A stretch of 64,000 nt of DNA from Chrysomallon squamiferum (Eukaryota; Mollusca; Gastropoda; Neomphalida; Peltospiridae). The stretch is from assembly GCA_012295275.1 (NCBI GenBank), contig CM022677.1:3834053-3898052 (forward strand). The letters are read 5' to 3'. Below the pieces are notes generated by a model. The model made no database searches, was not told the origin of the DNA, and worked only from the letters and a program-made list of their open reading frames with translations. The position numbers and the translations under genes are program-made. This document shows, in pieces, positions 36,835 to 46,919 of this stretch (position 1 is its first letter; each line of letters begins with the position of its first letter).

Positions 36835-37255
36835 TAAATCAATAAATAAAATACTGAATAAAATATTAAGTAAATAAACAAACAAATAAAATAGTAAATA
36901 AAATATTATCTAAACAAACGAACAAACCAATAAAATACAGAATAAAATATTAACTAAACAAACAAACAAATGAATAAAATAGTAAATAAAGTATTAATCA
37001 TTTTTCTTTCTTTTTCCCCCTATTCAACTAACAAATATATTTTTTAAACTATTATTGTTATACAACAAAAACAACAACTACTACTACTACAACTACTACT
37101 GTTCCTGTTTTTACACCTACTTTTCATTTGATTTTTATCATAATTTCTCATTTAACTCAAACTCCCTCTATTACTACTACTATTGCAACAATAAATCTAC
37201 TATTAGTACTGCTACTACTACTACAACTAGTACTATGACTCATGCATGGTGAGAT
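36835..37255. other. Intron-like AT-rich and trinucleotide-repeat sequence
   Basis: AATAAA-type repeats at 36835-36990 and ACT/ACA trinucleotide repeat at 37060-37235. Confidence 0.6.
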
Positions 37256-37380
37256 CCCCGCTAGAATTGGCAGGAACCAAATCCCTAAGAGTAGAACTTG
37301 AGAACTTTGGCGTACCACGTTTTGTCTTCGGGACATCTGAGCAGCGCCAGCCAGTGAAGACTAAGACATGAAAAAAACAC

Positions 37381-37563
37381 GTAAACATTACACACCTCCT
37401 CTGTGCGGTCTACCTGCCCCAGGTAAATGAGCGCAGGTACAGGTAAGAGTATCACCGGGATTAAAGCCGTCGTTACAAACAGCGACAGCCACGCTACGTC
37501 GACGCGTGGAAGAACGGCTTGTAGCGCGAGACGACGGCGAGGACATTCTAGGACTCGTCAAAA
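37381..37563 (-). CDS. Possible 5' exon with hydrophobic segment, - strand
   Basis: This GC-rich stretch follows TTGTTAACAG on the - strand. One frame gives VAWLSLFVTTALIPVILLPV, a membrane-like stretch, then ALIYLGQ before a GTAGAC donor. Another frame starts at an ATG (37543-37541) with MSSPSSRATSRSSTRRRS. It sits between a promoter-like element at 37759 and the - strand gene pieces at 36.2-36.8 kb and may be their first exon. The frame cannot be decided. Confidence 0.25.
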
Positions 37564-37734
37564 CTGACTGTTAACAAGTTCCAGGAAAACTTTGTTGGCA
37601 AAGCACTAGCTCTCACTTTGAAAAACTGTTTTTGTTTAAATAGAAACTGATTGTTTTGAATTTTAAAATACAGTATAAACAGTTAGGTGTTTCATTTAAA
37701 GGCGGCCATGCTTTGTGGACGCTAATAAAAGCGA

Positions 37735-37800
37735 TCGATCGTGTGTTCACGTGCGCGCTGCGCATGCCCAGTAGCTATTAAAATATGTTAACATGGCGTG
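37735..37800. promoter_or_regulatory. Candidate bidirectional promoter with NRF1-type motif
   Basis: A small CpG-rich patch in AT-rich surroundings contains TGCGCATGCC at 37759-37768, close to the NRF1 palindrome, and CACGTGCGC just upstream (37749). A - strand gene lies to the left and a + strand ATG at 37793 to the right. Both motif and position are typical of TATA-less divergent promoters, but activity is inferred. Confidence 0.4.
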
Positions 37801-37950
37801 GATCGCAATAATTGTATTGTTCGTTTGCTTCGTTTGTATTCAGCGAAATCTCTTTAATTACTTCTTAATTTGGCCTACTTTAAGCCACTGTGAAAAAAAT
37901 ATTCAAAAAAAAAAAAAAAAAAATAAAAAATACTGTCATAAAGATATTTA
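37793..37950 (+). CDS. Short ORF with an N-terminal membrane segment
   Basis: The ATG at 37793 starts MAWIAIIVLFVCFVCIQRN, followed by LFNYFLIWPTLSHCEK, and then enters poly-A-encoded lysines and stops after ~53 codons. The first ~18 residues are hydrophobic. It may be a real first exon, whose donor I could not fix, or the end of a retrotransposed copy, since it runs into an A-rich tail. No homologue recognised. Confidence 0.2.
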
Positions 37951-37970
37951 GGTGACTAAAGATAATACTG

Positions 37971-38038
<68 letters not shown>

Positions 38039-38145
38039 TAATAATAACAATAATAATAATCATAATGATGATGATGATGATGATGATGATAATAATAATA
38101 ACAACAATAATAATAAAAGCGACAACAACAATAAATTATAATACC
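37900..38145. repeat. Poly-A and (AAT)n/(ATG)n microsatellites
   Basis: A-rich run at 37905-37930, (AAT)n at 37972-38065 and (GAT)n at 38066-38090. Confidence 0.93.
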
Positions 38146-38200
38146 AGGAACGTCAACAAAGGTGATATTTGTTATTAATACCCAATGCAATAATTGTTAT

Positions 38201-38690
38201 TTGATTGGTTTATAAGTAGACAATATAAATATATGTATACTAACATTTCACCTAGTTTGTTAGCTAACGTTTGATTGGTTTATAAGTAGACAATATAAAT
38301 ATATGTATACTAACATTTCACCTAGTTTGTTAGCTAACGTTTGATTGGTTTATAAGTAGACAATATAAATATATGTATACTAACATTTCACCTAGTTTGT
38401 TAGCTGACGTTTGATTGGTTTATAAGTAGACAATATAAATACATGTATACTAACATTTCACCTAGTTTGTTAGCTAACGTTTGATTGGTTTATAAGTAGA
38501 CAATATAAATATATGTATACTAACATTTCACCTAGTTTGTTAGCTAACGTTTGATTGGTTTATAAGTAGACAATATAAATATATGTATACTAACATTTCA
38601 CCTAGTTTGTTAGCTAACGTTTGATTGGTTTATAAGTAGACAATATAAATACATGTATACTAACATTTCACCTAGTTTGTTAGCTAACGT
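38201..38690. repeat. 70 bp minisatellite, 7 near-identical copies
   Basis: Seven units with TTGATTGGTTTATAAGTAG, ACAATATAAATATATGTATA and CACCTAGTTTGTTAGCTAAC. Only two positions vary (A/G in TAGCTRACG and T/C in AATAYATG), so amplification was recent. Confidence 0.97.
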
Positions 38691-39841
38691 GGTTATGCAC
38701 AGTATTTAAGTATATTTATTTGTTCGTAAAGATTATATCATAATAAATTATTTACAGCATTATGTACGGTATTATATTCATACTTATGTTCATTCATTAC
38801 ATTTCATTTCTGCATATTAATGAAAATTATTATTTCAGTATTTTGCTTTCTTATATTAAAATGTTGTTATAATTATTGTTGCAGTGGATGATATGCTTGT
38901 CCCTTTCATAACTGAGACCAATATTGTCACTGAAGCGGAGATAATTGAATTTTCCTTAAACTTGACTTATCAGTCATTGAAAATATTCAGCTTATTCCTA
39001 ATTTGTTTTCATAATTATCAGTTTACATTGTCACATTGATAATAGCTGGGATGTCACATATTATTCTACATACATTTTTTTAAAATCAAAAGTAATTTGT
39101 TATTACAAATATCATTTTACATTTTCATACTGATAATGATAATTGTCACGGAATTCGGAATGCGTAACAAATTTATCTTTCTGCGACGCCCGGCTGTTTA
39201 TTTTTATGTCATGGAATTGAAATTGCGTCACCAACTGTTACTTCAATCACATCCGCGCCGCCAATTTTTCAAATCCATGGTGTTGTTGTAAAAGGGCTCG
39301 CATTTGGTAATTAAGGAGAGAAGAAAAAGGCCAACACGAGAGTTCAGTCAGGACGAGAGCTGATGTTTTTGAATGACATGGTCTTTACGAACGAGTGTGG
39401 TAAGCAATTGTCTGTTCTTCCTTTCACATATTTTTAGTTCAAAACTTAACATGGTCGAATTTTCCTTAAATTTTGCTTCAGTGAATAGTAATAGCCTCTC
39501 CATGGCCTCCAGTTGATTCCTTCACCAAAGAGTTGATTGCTTCCGCTGAGGTACAGACCGTTTAGACTGGCACAGTGACATTTAGTGTACACCAGCCTCT
39601 CTTAGACGTGAATAGCGCATCATTGTCGTTTGTAGAGAATCTCATTTCGTTGAGTACAGCACGGTCTTGTATAGGGTTGATGAAAGCGTCACCTGAAAAT
39701 GTAATTACTTACACTGATTCCATTAAATATAACATTCAAAAATCATTTAATTTTTTAGTTTTCTGTTAAACAAGCCGTTATAGTGTTGTATTTACATATA
39801 TAAATATATAGTTTTATACTGATATCTAAATATATTGGTTA

Positions 39842-39879
<38 letters not shown>

Positions 39880-40110
39880 GAATAATTGAAATGTAAAAGT
39901 GCACATGTAATTATATTGTTTCATTTATTTATATATTATTTTATTTTGCTTATAAATCTATTAGTTTCCTCTACATATCTAAATATATTTGTATCTATTA
40001 TTTTAACTACACATATGGTTATATTAATTTCGTTATTCATAAAAATACACTCTTTTATTTTCGCCTATAAATATATTCTTTTGTATGGATATGTAAATAT
40101 AATTTACACA
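38691..40110. other. AT-rich sequence, no gene supported
   Basis: A slightly GC-richer patch lies at 39145-39420, and 39375-39420 resembles 8997-9040. A (TA)n tract lies at 39846-39876. Confidence 0.5.
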
Positions 40111-40870
40111 CATTCATAATTATCTCTACACAGTCAGAGATAACACTTTCTGAAATAATAATAACTTTAATTATCTCTACACAGTCAGAGATAACACTTT
40201 CTGAAATAATAATAACTTTAATTATCTCTACACAGTCAGAGATAACACTTTCTGAAATAATAATAACTTTAATTATCTCTACACAGTCAGAGTGAACACT
40301 TTCTGAAATAACTTTAATAACTTTAATTATAACTTTAATTATCTCTACACAGTCAGTGAACACTCTCTGAACTTTAATTTTCTGAAATGAAATAATAACT
40401 TTAATTATCTCTACACAGTCAGAGATAACACTTTCTGAAATAATAATAACTTTAATTATCTCTACACAGTCAGAGTGAACACTCTGAAATAATAATAACT
40501 TTATTTATCTCTACACAGTCAGAGGAAATACTTTCTGAAATAATAATAACTTTAATTATCTCTACAGTCAGAGGAAATACTTTCTGAAATAATAATAACT
40601 TTAATTATCTCTACACAGTCAGCGATAACACTTTCTGAAATAATAATAACTTTATTTATCTCTACACAGTCAGAGGAAATACTTTCTGTGACAGCAATGA
40701 AATTAAATATTTCTACACAGCTAGACGGAACACTTTCTGTAGAAATAATAATCATAATATCTACACAAAGACAGGGAACACTTTCTGTGACAATATTAAC
40801 ATGATTTATCTCTACACAGTCAGACGAAACACTTTCTTTAACAATAACATCAGTTATCTCTGCAACAACT
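40111..40870. repeat. 51 bp minisatellite, ~14 copies
   Basis: The unit contains AATTATCTCTACACAGTCAG, then AGATAACACTTTCTGAAAT and AATAATAACTTT. Copies to the right are more diverged (AGACGAAACACTTTCT). Seventeen codons per unit leave a - strand frame open; it is an artefact. Confidence 0.95.
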
Positions 40871-41160
40871 CTCAGGCCATATAAAAAAATAATTACCACA
40901 TACATACATACATACATATATATATTATAGGATATTTTTTTTTTTAAAACAAAATATAAGATGCTCTTTTTTTAAACTAAGTATAGAATAATTAAAAAAA
41001 AAAAAAAAAAAAAAAGGATATTCTTTTTTAAACAAAGAGTATTCTTTTTTGAAGAAAGGATTTTCTCTTTTAAACGATATATAAACTGACTGTTAGCTAA
41101 GTGTAATCTGTTGATTCTGCACACACAAGTCTGACTGAGTGGTATTTCGAGTAACGTCCC
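40871..41160. other. Poly-A/T-rich spacer
   Basis: Contains an A-run at 40994-41014 and CATACATA microsatellite. Confidence 0.6.
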
Positions 41161-41164
41161 AGAG

Positions 41165-42550
41165 CTGTTGTTACAGGAGCCAGACAGTCACTGGAAGCAA
41201 CCCAGCCAGAGACAGAAGTTTAAAAAAGATGGATTTGCCAATCATTACCTGAATGAAATCAGCTGAAAACCTTATTACTTGCTTATTACCTGTTGTTACA
41301 GGAGCCAGACAGTCACTGGAAGCAACCCAGCCAGAGACAGAAGTTTAAAAAGATGGATTTGCCAATCATTACCTGAATGAAATCAGCTGAAAACCTTGAA
41401 AACCTTGCTTATTACCTGTTGTTACAGGAGCCAGACAGTCACTGGAAACCCTTTTAAAAAGATGGATTTGCCAATCATTACCTTGAAAAACCTGTTGTTA
41501 CAGGAGCCAGACAGTCACTGGAAGCAACCCAGCCAGAGACAGAAGTTGATTTCAAAAAGAAAACCTTATTGGATTACCTGTTGTTGCAGGAGCCAATCAG
41601 CAACCTGAAAGAAAGTTTAAAAAAATGGATTTGCCAATCATTACCTGAATGAAATCAGCTGAAAACCTTATTACTTGCTTATTACCTGTTGTTACAGGAG
41701 CCAGACAGTCACTGGAAGCAACCCAGCCAGAGACAGAAGTTTAAAAAAGATGGATTTGCCAATCATTACCTGAATGAAATCAGCTGAAAACCTTATTACT
41801 TGCTTATTACCTGTTGTTACAGGAGCCAGACAGTCACTGGAAGCAACCCAGCCAGAGACAGAAGTTTCAAAAAGATGGATTTGCCAATCATTACCTGAAA
41901 GAAATCAGCTGAAAACCTTATTACTTGCTTATTACCTGTTGTTACAGGAGCCAGACAGTCACTGGAAGCAACCCAGCCAGAGACAGAAGTTTCAAAAAGA
42001 TGGATTTGCCAATCATTACCTGAAAGAAATCAGCTGAAAACCTTATTACTTGCTTATTACCTGTTGTTACAGGAGCCAGACAGTCACTGGAAGCAACCCA
42101 GCCAGAGACAGAAGTTTCAAAAAGATGGATTCGCCAATCATTACCTGAAAGAAATCAGCTGAAAACCTTATTACTTGCTTATTACCTGTTGTTACAGGAG
42201 CCAGACAGTCACTGGAAGCAACCCAGCCAGAGACAGAAGTTTCAAAAAAGATGGATTTGCCAATCATTACCTGAAAGAAATCAGCTGAAAACCTTATTAC
42301 TTGCTTATTACCTGTTGTTACAGGAGCCAGACAGTCACTGGAAGCAACCCAGCCAGAGACAGAAGTTTCAAAAAGATGGATTTGCCAATCATTACCTGAA
42401 AGAAATCAGCTGAAAACCTTATTACTTGCTTATTACCTGTTGTTACAGGAGCCAGACAGTCACTGGAAGCAACCCAGCCAGAGACAGAAGTTTCAAAAAG
42501 ATGGATTTGCCAATCATTACCTGAAAGAAATCTGCTGAAAACCTTATTTC
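41165..42550. repeat. ~124 bp minisatellite, ~11 copies
   Basis: The unit contains TTACAGGAGCCAGACAGTCA, CTGGAAGCAACCCAGCCAGA, GATGGATTTGCCAATCATTA and CAGCTGAAAACCTTATTACT. Copies between 41390 and 41640 are shortened or scrambled, whereas those from 41690 to 42540 are almost identical, so the right part was homogenised more recently. Confidence 0.95.
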
Positions 42551-43180
42551 TTGCTGAACGTTTCATAAGTCATTATAAAACTGATTTTATTTACGAACAA
42601 GGATAATTTGATCTAACAATTAGAGTTTGTTTCTTAGTTTTCCATCACTCTAGTCTACAATGTAAAACACTGGCTTATTCCAACACAGAGTTACCAGAGG
42701 AAACATTTTTTTATTTTCAGATTAGCAGTAAGCACTGCTTGATATTCACATCACCATAGCTGTGTGTGTATGTAGATAGGTAGATAGATAGATAAATGTA
42801 ATATAATCCTTTGATAAATTTTTCTCTGCAAACCATACTTCATTAGATACTTCTTTTCAAGTAATAGTCAAGAACTTCTTTACAAATAATAGTCACATGC
42901 GTATGTACAAATAATAGTCACGTCGGGGCGAGTGTGGCAAAAACGTTTCCAACATTTACAAAAGGTGCTGCACCTTTTGAAAATGCGTGTGAAAAAAAAA
43001 ACGAGCAAATTTTCAAAATATGTGCGGTTTTTGTGTTCCCCTTGGGTTGGCCGAGCGGCACTTTTCACCCGTGTCGGGCAACCCTTGCCCCACTTTTGGA
43101 TATGTGCGCCCCATTTTTGCCACGTGAGGAGAAAAAGTTAATCTACTTTCAAAAAGGTACCCCTCGCATTTTCAACGAAA
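42551..43180. other. Spacer with an isolated GC-richer segment
   Basis: 42918-43165 is distinctly GC-richer (GTCACGTCGGGGCGAG to CCCCTCGCATTTTC) and adjoins the 82 bp array. It has short open frames in two phases and no recognised domain. It may be an old mobile-element piece. Confidence 0.35.
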
Positions 43181-43181
43181 C

Positions 43182-43720
43182 TTGAAAATATTTAGCTGAT
43201 ACAGACAACCCGCGTTACAGCTGTCAGCATGTGACAAAGTTACAGCATAAATTTACGAAACTTGAAAATATTTAGCTGATACAGACAACCCGCGTGTTAC
43301 AGTTGTCAGCATGTGACAAAGTTACAGCATAAATTTAGCCGTGTTGAAAATATTTAGCTGATACAGACAACCCGCGTGTTACAGTTGTCAGCATGTGACA
43401 AAGTTACAGCATAAATTTAGCCGTGTTGAAAATATTTAGCTGCTACAGACAACCCGCGTTACAGCTGTCAGCATGTGACAAAGTTACAGCATAAATTTAG
43501 CCGTGTTGAAAATATTTAGCTGATACAGACTACCCGCGTGTTACAGTTGTCAGCATGTGACAAAGTTACAGCATAAATTTAGCCGTGTTGAAAATATTTA
43601 GCTGATACAGACAACCCGCGTGTTACAGTTGTCAGCATGTGACAAAGTTACAGCATAAATTTAGCCGTGTTGAAAATATTTAGTTGATACAGACAACCCG
43701 CGTTACAGTTGTCGTCTGAC
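43182..43720. repeat. 82 bp minisatellite, ~6.5 copies
   Basis: The unit contains GAAAATATTTAGCTGATACA, GACAACCCGCGTGTTACAGT and TGTCAGCATGTGACAAAGTT. Copies differ by one or two bases and a GT indel. Confidence 0.95.
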
Positions 43721-44400
43721 ACTCGCATAACGTAAAGTACAGATGACATTTGACCTCAAGTACATCCGGTAACTCACGAACAACAGATACCGTTTAAAAA
43801 TAATCCTGTTTCACTGCACAGTAAAATAAATGTTCAAAATGACAGATGCAAAATAACATCAAACTCGTTTTATTTAGAAATGATACGTAATTTTGTTTTT
43901 AATAGTTTTTAGCTACATTTTAAAATATTAAAATTATCTCGATTTGTATTACATCAACTCTTTATATTAGACCAGTAAGCCAGTGATAAAATGATAATTC
44001 AAATAAAAAAATAATAATACAAAAATTAAATAAATAAACAAAATTTCTCTACCATACAAAAGAACAGGAAAAACCATGCAGTCAAATTATTTTAGTTGGC
44101 AGTGGATGCAATTATTATGACATTTTCCTTGTCGTAGAATGAACTGCACAGCTTTCTGTGCTTGTGTATATAACATGTTTCTTGACTTAGTAAATTTATT
44201 CGATTTGTGAAAAATAATACCGATATATTTCTAAGTTTCTGCATTCTCAAGCTTTGAATTTTCAACATAAAACACTTTCTAGTAATCTTTGTGGTTGCCA
44301 TTACAAATTAAGACATTACAGTTATTATTATTATTATTAGTTGTTTTAAAATTAACTGGTATTTTAGGTTCTGTAATTTTGAGATGTATTATTGGTTAGA
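43721..44400. other. AT-rich region downstream of the PPP1R15 gene
   Basis: A 69-codon - strand frame (44092-44301) has AT-driven composition and no recognisable domain. The presumed 3' UTR of the - strand PPP1R15 gene lies above 44400. Confidence 0.4.
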
Positions 44401-44403
44401 GTT

Positions 44404-44485
44404 GAGGGTGTGGCTCAGTGGTCAGAGGAAAGTAGTGTCTGGCGCATTTATCCTTCTCAAAGTCAGATCCACGATTACTTTACGC
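44404..44485 (+). mobile_element. tRNA-derived SINE head or tRNA pseudogene
   Basis: GTGTGGCTCAGTGGTCAGAGG fits an A-box (TGGCTCAGTGG). About 45 bp later AAGTCAGATCCACG stands where a B-box (GGTTCGAATCC) would be, but it is degenerate. Spacing fits a tRNA-like pol III promoter. The cloverleaf is incomplete, so it is not a functional tRNA gene. Confidence 0.45.
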
Positions 44486-44777
44486 TATATTAAAATATTT
44501 TATTATTTCTATTAATTCTCTGAGCCGTCGTAACGGAGTTGTTTCTGATGTTATAAATGAACTTCTCATTGCTGTTTAGAGCTCTTTATTAACAACTGCT
44601 TTCTTAATGTGAACATTTCAAAATATATTACTATTATTATTTCTATTATTGCCAAAGTCATTGCCGTCGTACCGATAATAATGCAAACAAAGTAATAATG
44701 CAAACAAAGTAATCATGCAAACAAAGGTACATTTTCCCAATACTAAGAGACAAAAATATCAGTAACATATGTAGAGT

Positions 44778-45855
44778 TTAGACTGAGTGGTAACGTTTGT
44801 AGACACTAGCTCTGTGGTTTGCATCAAGAATAGGAGCTAAAATTTTTTCACTTTTCTTTATTCTTCGTCTGAAATGCTTTCTGTCTCTGGCAAATTGTTG
44901 CCATGGTCCTTTTCTGCTGGACTGGTATGCGTAACGCCACACAATCATAGGGTGTACAGTGACAAGTTTGTCTTCACTGAAACGTACCTTCTTGCACTGT
45001 TTACTGCGAGACTGAGCTGCAGCACGTGTAGTTGTCTGTTGATTCCAGGCCAAGTTGACTGCGTCAATGCTAGGTGTGCTGCTGCTAGGAGACCCAGGTG
45101 ACACTGGGGTGTGGCTGTTAAGACTGCACTGAGGGGTGGTTGCTTCTACGTCACTGAACTCCCAGCTGTCATCTTCACTAAAACGGTTACTCCAGTAGCT
45201 AGGTGTGGAATGTAATCCTAAGATGGTATCTATGGTGCTGCTTCCAAACTGTTTTTTACAACATTCGTTTTGGCACTTTGATGATGCTTTGCAGCAGGAC
45301 TGAGAATTTTTGTTGTCAATATCACAACCATCAGCAGACTTGGTCGATGAATCGGACAACTTAGTTTTTTGACGTCGTCTTTTCCTCTGCTTTTCAGCTG
45401 AGTGTCTGCCCTTCTTGCGCTTTCTTCTAACTGAGAGGATGTCACTGACGTCTGTCACTTGAGCAGCCGCTCTCTGAGATTTACCTTCAGCTTTGCAAGT
45501 ACTAACATTATCCAGTTTTATTCCAGTGACTCCTGTGACAAGAGAATTCACAGATTTGTCAAATTCAGCATCTCTAACATCTGCCATGCAGTTCATTGAT
45601 GCCACCTCCAGTTCTGAGCAAGAACTCGACTTTGTTTTCTTTTTACCACTTTGTATCTGTGAGCCTGTTTTACCAGTTTTTCCTTTTTTCATTTCATCGA
45701 GCTGATTGTCTGTGTTGTCATGTGGATCATTGTCCACAGCACAAACCTGACTAGATGAACATCTGTCTGTACACAATACATCGTCTTTTCTCTTTTTACA
45801 AGCTGTCTTGTCACCGTGCTGCAGGTTTGAACACAAATTCCTTCGCATTTTTCTT
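44778..45855 (-). CDS. PPP1R15-family eIF2alpha phosphatase regulatory subunit (GADD34/CReP homologue)
   Basis: The 356-codon main frame starts at the ATG at 45848-45846 and ends at TAA at 44778. The C-terminal 71 residues carry the family core: KKVRFSED (RVxF PP1-docking motif, residues 286-293), TVHPMIVWRYAY and then RKGPWQQFARDRKHFRRRI (313-330), the block that contacts PP1, actin and eIF2alpha. The protein recruits PP1 to dephosphorylate eIF2alpha, ending the integrated stress response. The N-terminal ~280 residues are low-complexity, Ser/Lys-rich with basic runs, as in this family. The length suits an invertebrate single-copy member (vertebrate paralogues are roughly twice as long). The frame is uninterrupted. 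The exon begins after TTAACCTTTCAG at 45855, 7 bases ahead of the ATG. Confidence 0.9.
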
Positions 45856-45884
45856 CTGAAAGGTTAATGAAGTCCTTCTAAACA

Positions 45885-46355
45885 CCCAGCTGTTTCAATA
45901 CCAATCTGAAATACAGACAGATGAAACGGTATTTAAACTGCCACTTGTTTCAATACCAGTCTGAAATAAAGACAGATGGAACTGTATTTAAACTGCCACT
46001 TGTTTCAATACCAATCTGAAATAAAGATAGATGGAACTGTATTTAAACTGCCACTTGTTTCAATACCAGTCTGAAATAAAGAGAGATGAAACTGTATTTG
46101 AACTGCCACCTGTTTCAATACCAATCTGAAATACAGATAGATGAAACTGTATTTGAACTGCCAGCTGTTTCAATACCAATCTGAAATAAAGACAGATGAA
46201 ACTGTATTTAAACTGCCACTTGTTTCAATACCAATCTGAAATACAGACAGATGAAACTGTATTTACTTGTTTCAATACCAATCTGAAATAAAGACAGATG
46301 AAACTGTATTTAAACTGCAGATGGAACACTTGTTTCAATACCAGTCTTGAAACAC
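45885..46355. repeat. 55 bp minisatellite in the PPP1R15 5' intron, ~8.5 copies
   Basis: The unit contains TGTTTCAATACCAATCTGAA, ATAAAGACAGATGAAACTG and TATTTAAACTGCCAC. The last copies are truncated. It lies between the leader exon (46842) and the coding exon (45855). Confidence 0.95.
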
Positions 46356-46375
46356 CGACTGCCTTGTATTATTAT

Positions 46376-46841
46376 TTTTTTTTATTGATTTATCATTATT
46401 ACTATTATTATTACTATTATTATTATTATTATTATTTTTAATTATTATTATTATTGTTTCGTTTCGTTTTTTTCCCCCTATTAAAATATGGTTTTTATTA
46501 CTTTCCAATATGACTGGTGAAAATTAATTATTGTTCAACTTTTTATAAAGTCCTGACATGGCACTTTCATCCTGTATCAATAACTTAACATTGAAAGAAA
46601 ACTAATGAATATATTGTGATAAACTTTACCTACAAATATCTGTAAATATCCATGTTTAGTACGCGTTTAGAGAGAAGGAACCTTCGAAGTTTAACATAAA
46701 ATACTCTGCAGACAACTTTAAGCAGTAGAAGTTTGACGAAAACTCGTTCTATTTTCTAAATTCAGCATCCAAGTGACAAATGTCATATTGCGAAACGATT
46801 ACAGTAAACAGAAATTGAAGGAATATTATTTTTAAACTTAC
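46376..46841. other. Remainder of the PPP1R15 5' intron
   Basis: AT-rich with (ATT)n at 46390-46455. No exon seen. Confidence 0.5.
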
Positions 46842-46875
46842 CGTGTCCGCCATCTTGACCACGTGAGTCAGGCGT
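46842..46875 (-). promoter_or_regulatory. PPP1R15 5' leader exon with an upstream ATG
   Basis: On the - strand TGGTCAAGATGGCGGACACG is followed directly by a GTAAGT donor at 46841. The ATG (46853-46851) is in strong context (A at -3, G at +4). Joined to the 45855 acceptor it reads MADTKKNAKEFVFKPAAR and stops, 18 codons, overlapping the start of the main frame in a different phase. The transcription start is not fixed. See findings for the uORF argument. Confidence 0.5.
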
Positions 46876-46900
46876 GCACGCGATTCCTTTGATGTCAGTT
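46860..46900. promoter_or_regulatory. Candidate promoter motifs upstream of PPP1R15
   Basis: CACGTG E-box (46860-46865) overlapping TGAGTCA (AP-1 type, 46864-46870), and a CRE-like TGATGTCA (46890-46897), all next to the leader exon. bZIP-type sites would suit a stress-response gene, but single motif matches are weak evidence. Confidence 0.3.
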
Positions 46901-46919
46901 TTAACCGACCAGACAGTCA

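Noticed and set aside
36634-36885. Second - strand frame (TRRCSHQSDSDQCVLHSCPT)
   Set aside because: Ser/Thr/Cys-rich shadow of the more protein-like DETVLSPVRF frame in the same exon candidate.
38201-38690. CRISPR-like or other direct-repeat/spacer array
   Set aside because: The units are contiguous with no variable spacers and the genome is eukaryotic. It is an ordinary tandem array.
40055-42566. Frames in the 51 bp and ~124 bp arrays (SDCVEIIKVI; GARQSLEATQPETE)
   Set aside because: Minisatellite translations with alternative open phases. The 124 bp unit carries a splice-like TTACAG, but there is no evidence of exons.
44404-44485. Functional tRNA gene
   Set aside because: The B-box is degenerate and no acceptor stem pairs. 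Kept only as a SINE/tRNA pseudogene candidate.
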